Shown here: in pieces, positions 53,091 to 63,563 of the stretch
Layout: every line of letters starts with the position of its first letter
Numbering within the stretch: position 1 is the first letter of the stretch
From: Tubiluchus corallicola
Taxonomy: Eukaryota; Priapulida; Priapulimorpha; Priapulimorphida; Tubiluchidae
Direction: 5' to 3'
Length of the DNA stretch: 64,000 nt
Assembly: GCA_030141605.1 (NCBI GenBank)
Contig: JAQGDQ010000534.1
Span: 1-64,000 of the forward strand
The notes under the pieces: model-generated
The model's database searches: none
Told to the model about the DNA's origin: nothing
Seen by the model: only the letters and a program-made list of their open reading frames with translations
Program-made: the position numbers and the translations under genes

Positions 53091-53535
53091 CTTTTTCAGG
53101 TGCTCTCATATGTGACTGTAATCTTGCTTGGACAAAAAATAACACATGGAAGGAGAGTGTAGTCATATGTAAGGAGCCTCCTATTCCTCGCTCAGAACAA
53201 CTCACACTTGATAAGTTTCTTCCTTGTACAAACACCAATTCTGAATAAAAAATGTCTCCCTGGTGAATGTTTATCTTGCATAAAACCGTAGTCATTAAAA
53301 CGTTGCTTGTCATTGTTGCTTTTTCAATTGCTTGTGCCATTTTTTTCTTTCATTGTATAGCTAGGCCTACGTGTCACAGACAATGTTACTGCTTGTAGCG
53401 ATATGTAAATAAATGAGTTCTTGCATAATGCATTTCAATGTTCGCATCTTTTACTCAATGTGCTTCTTACTGTCTCCTGATTTTATTTTTAACACATAAT
53501 AATTACATAAGATATTGTTAACATATCCTGTATTG

Positions 53536-54035
53536 CAGGGGTGTGCAAATTGCGGCCCCCGGGCCATTTGCGGCCCGTCGAGAGAATTTGTGTGGAGAGA
53601 TTTGTCAACCTAATGGAAGTGCGGCCCAGGCAATTAATTGAATGTATCCAGCTGAAGTCCGTGCCAGAATCCCAAAGATAGTGCGGGTAGTTTTTCCTAC
53701 TAGATCGGATGCCATTAGCCCTTACAAGACGGTTGTAGCTTAACGTCACTGTACTACACAGACTGTGTGATACACATTACTAATATACATTGTAATGAAA
53801 TTACCACTATCTGTCCTGACAGTAGAAATATATGGTTTGTAATATAAATTCTAATAACCTATAAAAAGTTTCTTGAGTGTAGTAGTAATGATGTACGCAG
53901 GTCGGATGCAAAAAAAATCGTTATTAGGTCCTACTGTACTTACTGTACTTAGCTCCTTGATCAAAGTGCCTGTGGCCCGCAGAATTGCGGGAAAGTTTAA
54001 TGTGGCCGGCTAGTCAGATAATTTGCACACCCCTG
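53536..54035. mobile_element. hAT MITE, complete, 8-bp TSD CTGTATTG
   Basis: 500-bp element with inverted ends CAGGGGTGTGCAAATT and AATTTGCACACCCCTG, flanked by an exact 8-bp duplication CTGTATTG (53528-53535, 54036-54043). The terminus and duplication length are diagnostic of the hAT superfamily. The GGCCCCCGGGCCATTTGCGG subterminal block is also hAT-like. Non-coding. Confidence 0.95.
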
Positions 54036-54479
54036 CTGTATTGTCTGAAGGAAAAAATATTGACAAATGAGAATATCAACAACTATCGTCTTACACCAGA
54101 AATAGTTCTATGAATCATATTTTCTGAACGCGTATTCAACTATTCATACCTTCATCTATATATTGTACAGTGAGTAGTCGTAAACATAGACATTTACTTT
54201 CTCCAATAATGTGTCACAAATTTCCATTTTTCAAAAAACTACTTTATCCGTTGAGATGGGGGAGTGATCTAGTCACTCACCCCTTATAAATTAATATTGT
54301 AATAGCAAAAAGAACTTAATGACACAAGATGCAATTATTGTTAATTAGTTAAATAAAATGATCAAAATAAATATCGAATTGTTTGCAGCAAATTATATAC
54401 TTAAAAATTAATTTTTCATTAACAGAAGTGTAAAATTTCATTTAAATCATTTTACTATTCTTTGAGCAACATAGCATTT

Positions 54480-54750
54480 CAAACATTGCTTACAAACAGT
54501 AAACACATGGCGTTCCATTGTATGCAGCAATTTCAAGATGCATCTTGCACAAATTAATGCAAGTCAAATGTTCACGATGAAGCATCCTTTTTCCCTTAAT
54601 TCGTTGAAAGTGCTGCATCATTGTTACGGAATGTTAGAATCGATACCAATTGTTTTCATTGGAATGTTATATTAAACCACGAACTCAGATAAACATTTTA
54701 CAGAAGTCATGCAGCTTGTATAAACAATAAACACCATTGCTAGACTTCCG
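54480..54750 (+). promoter_or_regulatory. Conserved upstream block of LRR copy B
   Basis: The 270 bp before the copy B start align closely with 59695-59978 before copy C. The last 90 bp are nearly identical, including ATTAAACCACGAACTCAGAT and TTGTATAAACAATAAACACC. The TATAAA (54719-54724) is only 27 bp from the ATG, so it may be 5' UTR sequence rather than the core promoter. The conservation mainly shows that promoter and exon 1 were duplicated together. Confidence 0.5.
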
Positions 54751-57700
54751 ATGAAGGCCACCGAAGCCATTTTGTTCATCACAAACGGGATATTTTATTT
54801 GGCACTCCTCACAGCTTTCACTTTTGGAGATGCAAGTGATCTGTGTCATCTTTTCAAGAATAACAAGGATGATCCAACAGTTAGTTCGCTGCGTCAGTTC
54901 GGTTGCAAGGCTTCCTATTCAATGATGAAATGCAAAATCGAATGCAGGAGGGGATATTTTCAAACTCATCTAGAAACTATAGACAAACTTATACCCAATG
55001 ACACGGATCTATTGAGTTTTCATTCCTACAAAGACAGAGAACTACCACCAAATTTTCTATCAGGAAAAACAATAGATAAATTAATGTTATCATTATTTGA
55101 CATAGATCAACTTAAAAATGATGACATAAAGGCTCTTGACGTTAGAGAGATTGTGCTGCACGACATGCTAAATATGAAGACTATCGAACCTCGAGCTTTT
55201 GCACGATGGAAAAGCCTAAAGGGAATACACATACAGAGAGCTAAGAGTCTAATCAAAGCTGATCTGGATTTGAGTGACAATCCAAAAATTAAGACAATTA
55301 ATATGTTTAATACACAACTGCAGCATATGAAAATGCCAAAGCTGTATCCGTACATACATACCAATTGGGTGAGGATAGGCATTTCAGGTAGTTTTCTGTA
55401 TTTTATTATAAGTATCATAATTGTAATTTTGCTAATAATTAGGATTACCTCCACATTAAGATAATCTTTAATGAAACCTTATTTTGTGAACGTAAAGGAA
55501 AACTGGCTGAAAGATTCAATAAAACTAAGACGGAAACAGAGTCGACAGAAAGGTACACGTGTTTTCTGACAATCTTCAGTTGTTTTCTTATCACAATCTT
55601 ATGAACTAGTTCAGTTCTCGTGTGCTGAACTTGTTAAGAGTTTCCCACTATATCGAGACACTTCCTTCTATTCATCACGGCAGTGTGATCTTTATATTTC
55701 CTATTCTTGGTTAAAGCACAAGAGAACCCTTCATAAACATAGAGCTTGAAAAATTCGTTTTGAAATTTTATATCGCTCACATACTGTCTTTTTGCATGCA
55801 GGACTTCAATCGGCAGTCACGCTGTATAAAACATGTAAATTTAAACTCCCGCGATGACCGTTAGACGCAGCCATTTTCATGACAGGTCATTTGAAACAAG
55901 TTTAGATAACATTGTGTAAAGCTTGAAAAAATAATCAGATCATTCGTAGCACACATGTTAAAACTAAATAAAATTTAAAATTACACAATCTTGTCAATAA
56001 GATTAAAAATACGTTTTTGGTTAGGGAGTGGTGCACTCTGGAGGGTGAGTTAGTGACATTTTACCAATTGGTGAAAACATTTTAAATAATTAATAATTTT
56101 TTTTCTAATTACAAAAGTCTTTCTAGTAGGTAAGCAAAAATCTAAGTAATATAGATTTGCGAGGAAAATCTTTTGAGACATAATTTAACATTGCTTCGAG
56201 AACAAACTAAAATTCCTTTCAGTGCGAGTAAGATATACGCATAAAATTGCAATAAAGTAATATAATTTTTTAAGGCGATTTTTCTGAAACCTACTTCAGG
56301 TACCTCTTTTCTTATCCTTTAAGCATTTTTACATCTTATGATGTTCCGTTTTGTGTTTACAACTTTGCCGGTTTTACGTTTTGGAATACAGAAACGAAAT
56401 TTTTATCTGTTTTTATTTTTATCTTTTTTATGTTTCCGTTCTTTATCTATTGTGTGAATTTTTGCTAAACATTCATTATTAGTCATTAAGAATTTTTATT
56501 ATGCTAACTCATCAATGTTAATGTTTTTGGAAACTGATCATCCAAATGAATGAGGAATATCGCAGGATATTCTTCGCCCAAATATTTTTGCACGTGACTT
56601 AGAACAACCTCTGTGCAAAAATCATTTAAAATTATTGAAAAGTCATGACACCATTAATGGCGCCCCCAACATATTTACCACGTGTCTTAAATTTTGCATC
56701 TTAACTAGATTCAGCAGTTGTACTAAAACTTATGGTTCTTTAAGAGTTTTTCTACAAAATGAAAAAGTTCTATTATACTTTATAACATATTATACTTTAA
56801 TTTTAGAAAGAAATATAAAGCTTTTAGCCTACATAGAAGTTTTCAAAATATTTTTGCAGGTGCTCTCGTATGTGACTGTAATCTTGCTTGGACAAAAAAT
56901 AACACATGGAAGGAGAGTGTAGTCATATGTAAGGAACCTGATATTCCTCTCACAGAACAACTCACACTTGATAAGTTTCTTCCTTGCTCAGCCACAACCA
57001 CTCCTGAATCAACTTATACCCCTTCCGAAACAAGCTACACAACTCCTGAACAAACCTTCACCACTCCTGAATCAAGCTATGCCAGCTCTGGATCAAGCTA
57101 CACAACTCCTGAACAAACATTCACTACTCCTGAATCAAGCTATGCCAGCTCTGGATCAAGCTACACAACTCCTGAACAAACATTCACTACTCCTGAATCA
57201 AGCTATGCCAGCTTTGGATCAAGCTACACAACTCCTGAACAAACATTCACTACTCCTGAATCAAGCTATGCCAGCTCTGGATCAAGCTACACAACTCCTG
57301 AACAAACATTCACTACTCCTGAATCAAGCTATGCAAGCTCTGGATCAAGCTACACAACTCCTGAACAAACATTCACTACTCCTGAATTAAGCTATGCCAG
57401 CTCTGGATCAAGCTACACCACTCCTGAATCAAGCTATGCCAGCTCTGGATCAAGCTACACAACTCCTGAACAAACATTCACTACTCCTGAATCAAGCTAT
57501 GCCAGCTCTGGATCAAGCTACACAACTCCTGAACAAACATTCACTACTCCTGAATCAAGCTACGCCAGCCCCGGATCAAGCTATACCCCTTCCAAAACAA
57601 GCTACACAACTCCTGAACAAACATTCACTACTCCTGAATCAAGCTACTCCAGCCCCGGATCAAGCTATATCCCTTCCAAAACAAGCTACACAACTCCTGA

Positions 57701-58541
57701 ACAAACATTCACTACTCCTGAATCAAGCTACGCCAGCTCCGGATCAAGCTATACCCCTTCCAAAACAAGCTACAGAACTCCTGAACAAACATTCACTACT
57801 CCTGAATCAAGCTACTCCACCCCTGGATCTAGCTACACAACTCCTAAACAAACATTTACTACTCCTGAATCAAGCTATGCCAGCTCTGGATCAAGCTATA
57901 TACCTTCCAAAACAAGCTACACAACTCCTGAACAAACATTCACTACTCCTGAATCAAGCTATGCCAGCTCTGTATCAAGCCACACCACTCCTGAACAAAC
58001 CTTCACTACTCCTGAATCAAGCTATGCGAGCTCTGGATCAAGCCACACCACTCCTGAACAAACCTTCACTACTCCCGAATCAAGCTATGCCAGCTCTGGA
58101 TCAAGCTACACCACTCCTGAACAAACATTCACTACTCCTAAATCAAGCTATGCCAGCTCTGGATCAAGCTACACAACTCCTGAACAAACATTCACTACTC
58201 CTGAATCAAGCTATGCCAGCTCTGGATCAACGTACACCACTCCTGAACAAACATTTACCACTCCTGAATCAAGCTACGCCAGCTCTGGATCAAGCCACAC
58301 CACTCCTGAACAAACCTTCACTACTCCCGAATCAAGCTATGCCAGCTCTGGATCAAGCTACACCACTCCTGAACAAACCTTCACTACTCCTGAATCAAGC
58401 TACACCACACCCGAACAAACTGTCGCCACACCTGAAGCGAACTTGCGAACTTGTGTACAGGTTTGTTTCAGAACCTTCACCACTTCTAAATCAAGCTTCA
58501 TTTCTTCTGTATCAAGCTACACCACACCTAAACCAACGTGA
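54751..58541 (+). CDS. LRR copy B: secreted LRR-LRRCT protein with mucin-like repeats
   Basis: Exon 1 (54751-55387, phase 1 donor TCAG|GTAGTT) encodes a signal peptide (MKATEAILFITNGIFYLALL) and a cysteine-rich N-cap (LCHLF..GCKASY...CKIECRRGY). About five degenerate leucine-rich repeats follow (for example DIKALDVREIVLHDM, IEPRAFARWKSLKGI). Exon 2 (from 56860, acceptor TTTGCAG) adds an LRRCT cap (LVCDCNLAW...VICKEP...FLPC). Then comes a Thr/Ser/Pro-rich tandem repeat of 21 residues (TTPEQTFTTPESSYASSGSS), about 22 copies, a likely O-glycosylated stalk. The frame ends at TGA 58539-58541; alternatively the donor-like CAG|GTTTGT at 58461 could splice onward. The long Leu/Asn/Gln-rich frame over the same bases is the wrong one, because only the Thr/Ser/Pro frame joins the LRRCT. 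Function unknown; adhesion or recognition at the cell surface is inferred. Confidence 0.8.
55388..55464 (+). CDS. Read-through tail of LRR copy B exon 1 (transmembrane)
   Basis: If the exon 1 donor of copy B is not used, the frame continues SFLYFIISIIIVILLIIRIT to a stop at 55462-55464. That is a single hydrophobic span followed by a basic end. This would give a membrane-anchored LRR protein lacking the LRRCT and mucin repeat. Copies A and C have shorter, less convincing read-through tails. Confidence 0.45.
55715..56318 (-). mobile_element. TTAA-type MITE, family 4 (complete, inverted)
   Basis: AGCACAAGAGAACCC...CTCTTTTCTTATCCT flanked by TTAA at 55711-55714 and 56319-56322, in the intron of LRR copy B. 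Confidence 0.8.
57043..58400 (+). repeat. 63-bp coding minisatellite of LRR copy B
   Basis: About 22 units based on CTACACAACTCCTGAACAAA, CATTCACTACTCCTGAATC, AAGCTATGCCAGCTCTGG and ATCAAG. Some units carry an 18-bp variant inserting SYTPSKTSY. All length changes are multiples of three, so the Thr/Ser/Pro frame is kept from end to end, which argues the array is under coding constraint. Confidence 0.93.
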
Positions 58542-58669
58542 ACAACTCACAATCGGTGGTCTCTTCCCTGTCCAATGGCTGCTGAACCAATTTTCAACAC
58601 TCTCTGATCTAACTTCACCACAACTGGATCCCATTCTCAGAACAATGCAACAATGACCACAACTCAACA

Positions 58670-59221
58670 GGTAAATGATACGCCCTAAGTTGATACTTAC
58701 CAAGGGTATCAGGTAATACTTATTTCAATGTTAACCACTGTTGAAGCAGTCTGCTCACATAATGCGTAAGAAAAGCATCTTAAACAAAGAACTTTATTTC
58801 AATTACTATTTTCTGCTTATCTATATTGTTATAAGAAAACGTTAAAAAAGATAAATAAATTAATAAATACCGATTATAATAAAACATTTTTGGGTTCACC
58901 AAAAAAAACAACTTGTTTATAATAGATAACAAGGTATTCACCATAGAATACCAATGCTGATGTGTGTAACCTACCTGTCTTGGTAAACGTCACCTTCATG
59001 TAATCTCAAGTTCAAAATAAAAGCAATCGGTGAATAATTGATGATGGGATGAAGCACAGTTATCAAATTTAACATTTGGACTAATCGTGTTCCATCTTTA
59101 CAATTATTGTTAATTTACCAAAGTAAATTTTGTCATACAGCAACTCATTTATTTGGTTAATTTGACTTCATCAATGTTTTTTTACCTATACTGTCTTTCC
59201 AATCAGATTGTATGTTGGTGT

Positions 59222-59258
<37 letters not shown>

Positions 59259-59694
59259 CTGTTGATTGATGTATTGTGTGTATTGCTGCAATGAAATAAA
59301 TTGATTTTATTTTATTTGAAGTATGCCAAATCTGCCATGGGATATCTCTACTCTAAACAGGAAGCCATGTGTTTAAGTACAAAAGTTAATTATCAAACTC
59401 CACACTAGGCGGTTTCGTCATTTTTGAAGGTAGAATCTTAATTGCCAAAATAATATCTTTTCCAGTATTTTCCAGTAACGACAAATGGCATTTATTGATA
59501 TCCTTGTCATAACGTAACAAGAATATCAATAAATGCCATTTATCATTGACAATAGTTATCTGAGACTATGAGTGTACACACTTACCATGAGTGTTCGTGT
59601 GTCTTGTATGCAGCAATTTGTATAAGAGATATTTGTTGTAAAAAATTGTACTTGACAACAGAAATGAAAAATTTCTTTTAAATCATTTTACTTT
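58670..59694. other. Spacer between LRR copies B and C
   Basis: AT-rich; (TA)n at 59227-59256. A strong hairpin at 59483-59541 is listed separately. I see no further exon of copy B. Confidence 0.5.
59483..59541. repeat. Near-perfect hairpin, 25-bp arms, 9-nt loop
   Basis: Arms 59483-59507 and 59517-59541 are reverse complements at 24 of 25 positions (AAATGGCATTTATTGATAT and its inverse), with loop CATAACGTA. Pairing continues imperfectly for about six more bases outside. It could be a pre-miRNA-like hairpin, a tiny inverted-repeat element or a palindrome left by recombination. Confidence 0.75.
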
Positions 59695-59978
59695 TCATTT
59701 TCACTAATTTAGACTGTTTACAAATAGTAAACACTTGCTATTCCATTGTATTACAGCAATTTCAAGCTGCAGCTTGTACAAATTATTGCAAGCCAAACGT
59801 TCCTCATAAAGTGTTCTTTTTCCCTTAATTCGTTTAAAGTGCTGCTTCATTGTTACGAAACATTATAATCACTACCATTGTTTTCATTGGAATATTATAT
59901 TAAACCACGAACTCAGATGAACATTTTTCAGAAGTTATGCAGCTTGTATAAACAATAAACACCATTGCTAGACTTCTG
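59695..59978 (+). promoter_or_regulatory. Conserved upstream block of LRR copy C
   Basis: Counterpart of 54480-54750, nearly identical over the last 90 bp (TATTAAACCACGAACTCAG; TTGTATAAACAATAAACACC). Confidence 0.5.
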
Positions 59979-61658
59979 ATGAAGGCCACCGAAGCCATTT
60001 TGTTCATCACAAACGGGATATTTTATTTGGCACTCCTCACAGCGTTCATTTTTGCAGATGCCAGTGATCTGTGTCATCTTTTCGTGAATAACAAGGATGC
60101 TCCAACAGTTATTTCGCTGCGTCAGTACGAATGCAAGGCTTCCTATTCAGCGCCGAAATGCAAAATCGAATGTCGGAGGGGATACAATCAAACGGACATA
60201 GAAGACATAGAAAAACTTATACCAAACGATGTGGACATACTGAGTTTTTATTCATACAAAGACACAGAACTGCCGCCAAATTTTCTATATGGGAAAACAA
60301 TAGATTATCTAAAGTTATCATTATTTGAGATCGATACACTTAAGGAAGACGACATAAAAGCAACCGACGTTAGACAAATCAGTCTGCATTACATGTTCAA
60401 GATGAAGATGATTGAACCACGAGCTTTTGCACGATGGATTAGCCTAGAGACAATACTCATAAGCAAGGCTAATAGTCTCATTAAAGCTGATCTGGATTTG
60501 AGTGAAAATCCAAACATTAAGAAAATTAGCTTATTTGAAACGCAGTTGCAGCACGTGGCAAAGCCAAGGCTACACCCATTTATACATACCAGTTGGGTGA
60601 AGATAGGTCTTTCAGGTACTTTTTGTGTATTTTTATTATCTGAGTAAAGAAGCACCACATTTGTGCACAAAACTTGTCATTGCGGCCCAGAGATTTTATT
60701 GGCAACTTTTGGATGGTAATTTGTTGTCAGCTTTTGTCTTCCTTTTCAGATTAACCTTTTCCATTGTTTTCGTAACCGTAGCTAGCACTTGTGAGCACTA
60801 AACCATAAAGGCACTTGCTGTGAGAACCAAACCATAACAAGCACTTGTTGTGAGCACCAAACCATAACCAGCATTTGTGAGCACTAAGCCATAGCCAGCA
60901 CTTGCTGTGAGCACCAAACCATAACCAGCACTTGTTGTGAACACCAAACCATAACCAGCACTTGCTGTGAGCACCAAACCGTAACCAGCACTTGTTGTGA
61001 GCACCAAACCATAACGAGCACTTGTTGCGAGCACCAAACCATTACCAGCACTTGTTGTGAGCACCAAACCATAACCAGCACTTGCTGTGAGCACCAAACC
61101 ATAACCAGCACTTACTGCGAGCACCAAACAATAACCAGCACTAACTGTGAGCACCAAACAATAACCAACACTTGTTGCTGCAAGCACCAAACCATAACCA
61201 GCACTTGCTGTGAGCACCAAATCATAACCAGCATTAACTGTGAGCACCAAAACATAACCAGTACTTGTACTAAACCTTTATAGTACTTTAGGAGCTTATG
61301 TACAAGTGAAAAGGATAAAAAATTGAGCCTTTAATTTTAGGAAATATGACTGCCAAAAAATATACATGTGCGTTAAATTATATTTAATACTTTTTCAGGT
61401 GCTCTCATATGTGACTGTAATCTTGCTTGGACAAAAAATAACACATGGAAGGAGAGTGTAGTCGTATGTAATGAACCTCATGTTCCTCTCACAGAGCAAC
61501 TCACACTTGATAAGTTTCTTCCTTGCACATCAACTTATGAGAAATCAATTGTCACCACTTCTGATTCAATCTTCACCACTCTTATCATATCGAGTAATTT
61601 CACATGGATGTTGTACTGCGGTAGTTTTTGTGTTGCTCTTTTCTTTAAGTATTCATAG
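59979..61658 (+). CDS. LRR copy C: short LRR-LRRCT surface protein
   Basis: Exon 1 (59979-60615, same length and phase as copy B) encodes the same signal peptide, the N-cap (YECKASYSAPKCKIECRRGY) and the LRR block (DIKATDVRQISLHYM, IEPRAFARWISLETI). Exon 2 (61399-61658) gives the LRRCT (LICDCNLAWTKNNTWKES, VVCNEPHVPLTEQ, LDKFLPC). A short Ser/Thr linker follows, then a hydrophobic C-terminus (NFTWMLYCGSFCVALFFKYS) ending at TAG, 298 residues in all. The short hydrophobic end with almost no tail suggests a GPI-anchor signal or a minimal membrane span. It lacks the mucin array of copy B. The intron carries a 30-bp minisatellite. Role unknown; probably extracellular recognition or adhesion. Confidence 0.82.
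60783..61265. repeat. 30-bp minisatellite, about 16 copies
   Basis: Units of CAGCACTTGCTGTGAGCACC plus AAACCATAAC in the intron of LRR copy C. Because 30 is a multiple of three, the minus strand reads as a 10-residue periodic peptide (SAGYGLVLTA) for 150 residues. Confidence 0.95.
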
Positions 61659-61704
61659 TCGTAAATCGGGTACGCAATTTAATTATCGAGGATTTAAACA
61701 AGAA

Positions 61705-61875
61705 CAGGGGGACTTGAAGTAGATTTTTTTAAAAAAAATCGCCTTAAAAATTATATTAATTAATCGTAATTTTATTCACACATTGTACCCGCGTTAAAAG
61801 GATTTTTCTTTGTTTTCATTTTAAGTTTCCCGCAATACTGTTCCGTCCACGCCATTACATGACGTCATTAGCATT
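61705..61875 (+). mobile_element. TTAA-type MITE, family 4 (fragment)
   Basis: GGGGGACTTGAAGTAGATTTTTT through ATCGCCTTAAAAATTATATT to GCCATTACATGACGTCA matches the left 160 bp of family 4, then stops. Confidence 0.6.
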
Positions 61876-62427
61876 ACATGCTAACATTACGTTACTTGCT
61901 TACTTAACGTTTTGTCATGTTTTGACCTAAATTTTAAATCATTCTTTTTACATACCTTCTGACGATGACTGCTGATGTGCAGTAAAAATTTGATTTTTTT
62001 TCTAATAAAAAGTTAGTAAATTACTCTATGTTTATGAAATGGTATTGTAATTTAAAATAGTTTATTAAAGTATTTATACATATATATACTTTAATATATA
62101 TATATACATTACAGGATAGCATATTTATTATGAAGACACGTACTTGCACTGGCTGAAAAAACTGGTCGTTAGCAACACAAGTTTGCCGCTATTCCATGCA
62201 AAAAGCTCTTCCATTTTTATGTTTTTATAATTAAATACATGATTATGATACGTCAGCTATTTTTAACAAAACATAAAAGTGTAAACAAAGAGTGCAAAAT
62301 AAAAAACTTTTTGCTTAACTTAAGCAAATTAACTCAAATAGAAATATTTGCATTCCTTACAATTGTGACAAAGTAGTGAAATATGTGTAAATAGGCCTAC
62401 TTACTACAACATTGGATTTTTAGGTGA

Positions 62428-63190
62428 CTGGCTTTTTTTTACTACACTTTCGAAATTTTGTGTCACAAAGATGATGTAACTGTATCAAACAACATTTGCA
62501 ATGGATTGAATCTAGACGACTTGGTTTTCATGCCAGGATTAGGAGCAGTCTCAAATGTGGATGAATTTGAGGGCATTAGAACCAAAATAACTCAATTGTT
62601 ACATGTTGTTAGCAAAATTCTTGACAAAAACAACCACATAAGACGTAAGCCCATTCTTGTTGGCAGTTCAGCTTGTGGAGCTAAGATTGGCAACCCAGAT
62701 AAGATTGGCCATGCAGTTGGGTTTGATGTTTTAGTTGTGGTACAACAGCACAAAGATTTTACAGTGGAACATTTCATCAAAAACCACACGTTTGACAGTT
62801 CAGCTTGTGGAGGTAAGACTGGCCATACAGTTGGGTTTGATGTTTTAGTTGTGGTACAACAGCACAAAGATTTTACAGTGGAACATTTCATCAAAAACCA
62901 CACGTTTGACAGTTCAGCTTGTGGAGGTAAGACCGGCCATACAGTTGGGTTTGATGTTTTAGTTATGGTTTAACAGCACAAAGATTTTACAGTGGAACAT
63001 TTTATCAAAAACCACACCCTTGATAGATCAGCTTGTGGAGTTAAGATTGGCCATGCAGTTGGGTTTAATGCTTTTAGATGTGGTTTAACAGCACAAAGAT
63101 TTTACAGTGGAATATTTCATCAAAAACCACACGTTTGACAGATCAGCCTGTGGAGCTAAGATCGGCCATGAAGTTGGGTTAGATGTTTTA
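62428..63190 (+). pseudogene. cGAS/Mab-21-like nucleotidyltransferase fragment, copy 1
   Basis: An open frame to the stop at 62971-62973 encodes a leader with a predicted helix (GIRTKITQLLHVVSKILD), then KPILVGSSACGAKIGNPD. In cGAS/Mab-21 proteins that segment continues with an acidic E-F-D; here it runs into IGHAVGFDVLVVVQQ instead. A 114-bp (38-residue) unit, HKDFTVEHFIKNHTF-DSSACGGKTGHTVGFDVLVVV, then recurs three more times (period marks at 62751, 62865, 62979, 63094). A CAA-to-TAA change and a one-base insertion break the later units. The catalytic acidic pair is altered, so this copy is probably inactive. Confidence 0.55.
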
Positions 63191-63563
63191 GTTGTGGTAC
63201 AGGATGACATATTTATTATGAAGACACGTACTTGCACTGCCTGAAAAATCTGGTCGTTAGCTACACAAGTTTGCAGCTATTCCATGCAAAAAGCTCTTCA
63301 ATTTTTATGTTTTTATAACTAAATACATGATTATGATACGTCAACTATTTTTAAAAATAACATAAAAGTGTAAATAAAGAGCGCAAAATAAAAAAACTTT
63401 TTGCTTAATTTAAGCAAATCAACTCAAATAGAAATATTTGCTTTCCTTACAATTGCGACAAAGTAGTGGAATACGTTTAAATAGGTCTACTTACTACAAC
63501 ATTGGATTTTCAGGTGTGGCTTTTTTACTAAACCTTCGAAATTTGTGTCACAAAGATGATTAA

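Larger units (their letters stand above)
49089..53248 (+). pseudogene. LRR family copy A, broken exon 1, intact LRRCT exon
   Basis: Exon 1 (49089-49779) is homologous to copies B and C. It has a signal-peptide start (MADTNVALHVGIATVYLQLL), a Cys-rich N-cap (GCKATYSVPSCKVEC), then the LRR block around DDDITAADVRHINLFYF and IESRAFARWNGLKVI. It is disabled by a one-base shift near the A-run at 49195-49202, an in-frame TGA near 49339, another shift near 49640 and a TGA where B and C have Trp (about 49758). The donor TTTCAG|GTACTT (49780) is kept. Exon 2 (53100-53248) is intact and nearly identical to B and C at its start (GALICDCNLAWTKNNTWKES). It ends in a TAA that overlaps an AATAAA. A 3.3-kb intron holds a SINE and LINE pieces. 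Either a pseudogene or a donor of the LRRCT exon. Confidence 0.8.

Noticed and set aside
56968-58656. Two long Leu/Asn/Gln-rich frames (LLNKHSLLLNQ repeats)
   Set aside because: Wrong frame over the LRR copy B repeat array. The LRRCT-joined Thr/Ser/Pro frame is the one supported by splicing and by homology with copies A and C.
60798-61250. 150-residue minus-strand frame with 10-residue repeats
   Set aside because: By-product of the 30-bp intronic minisatellite; no start, splice or homology support.
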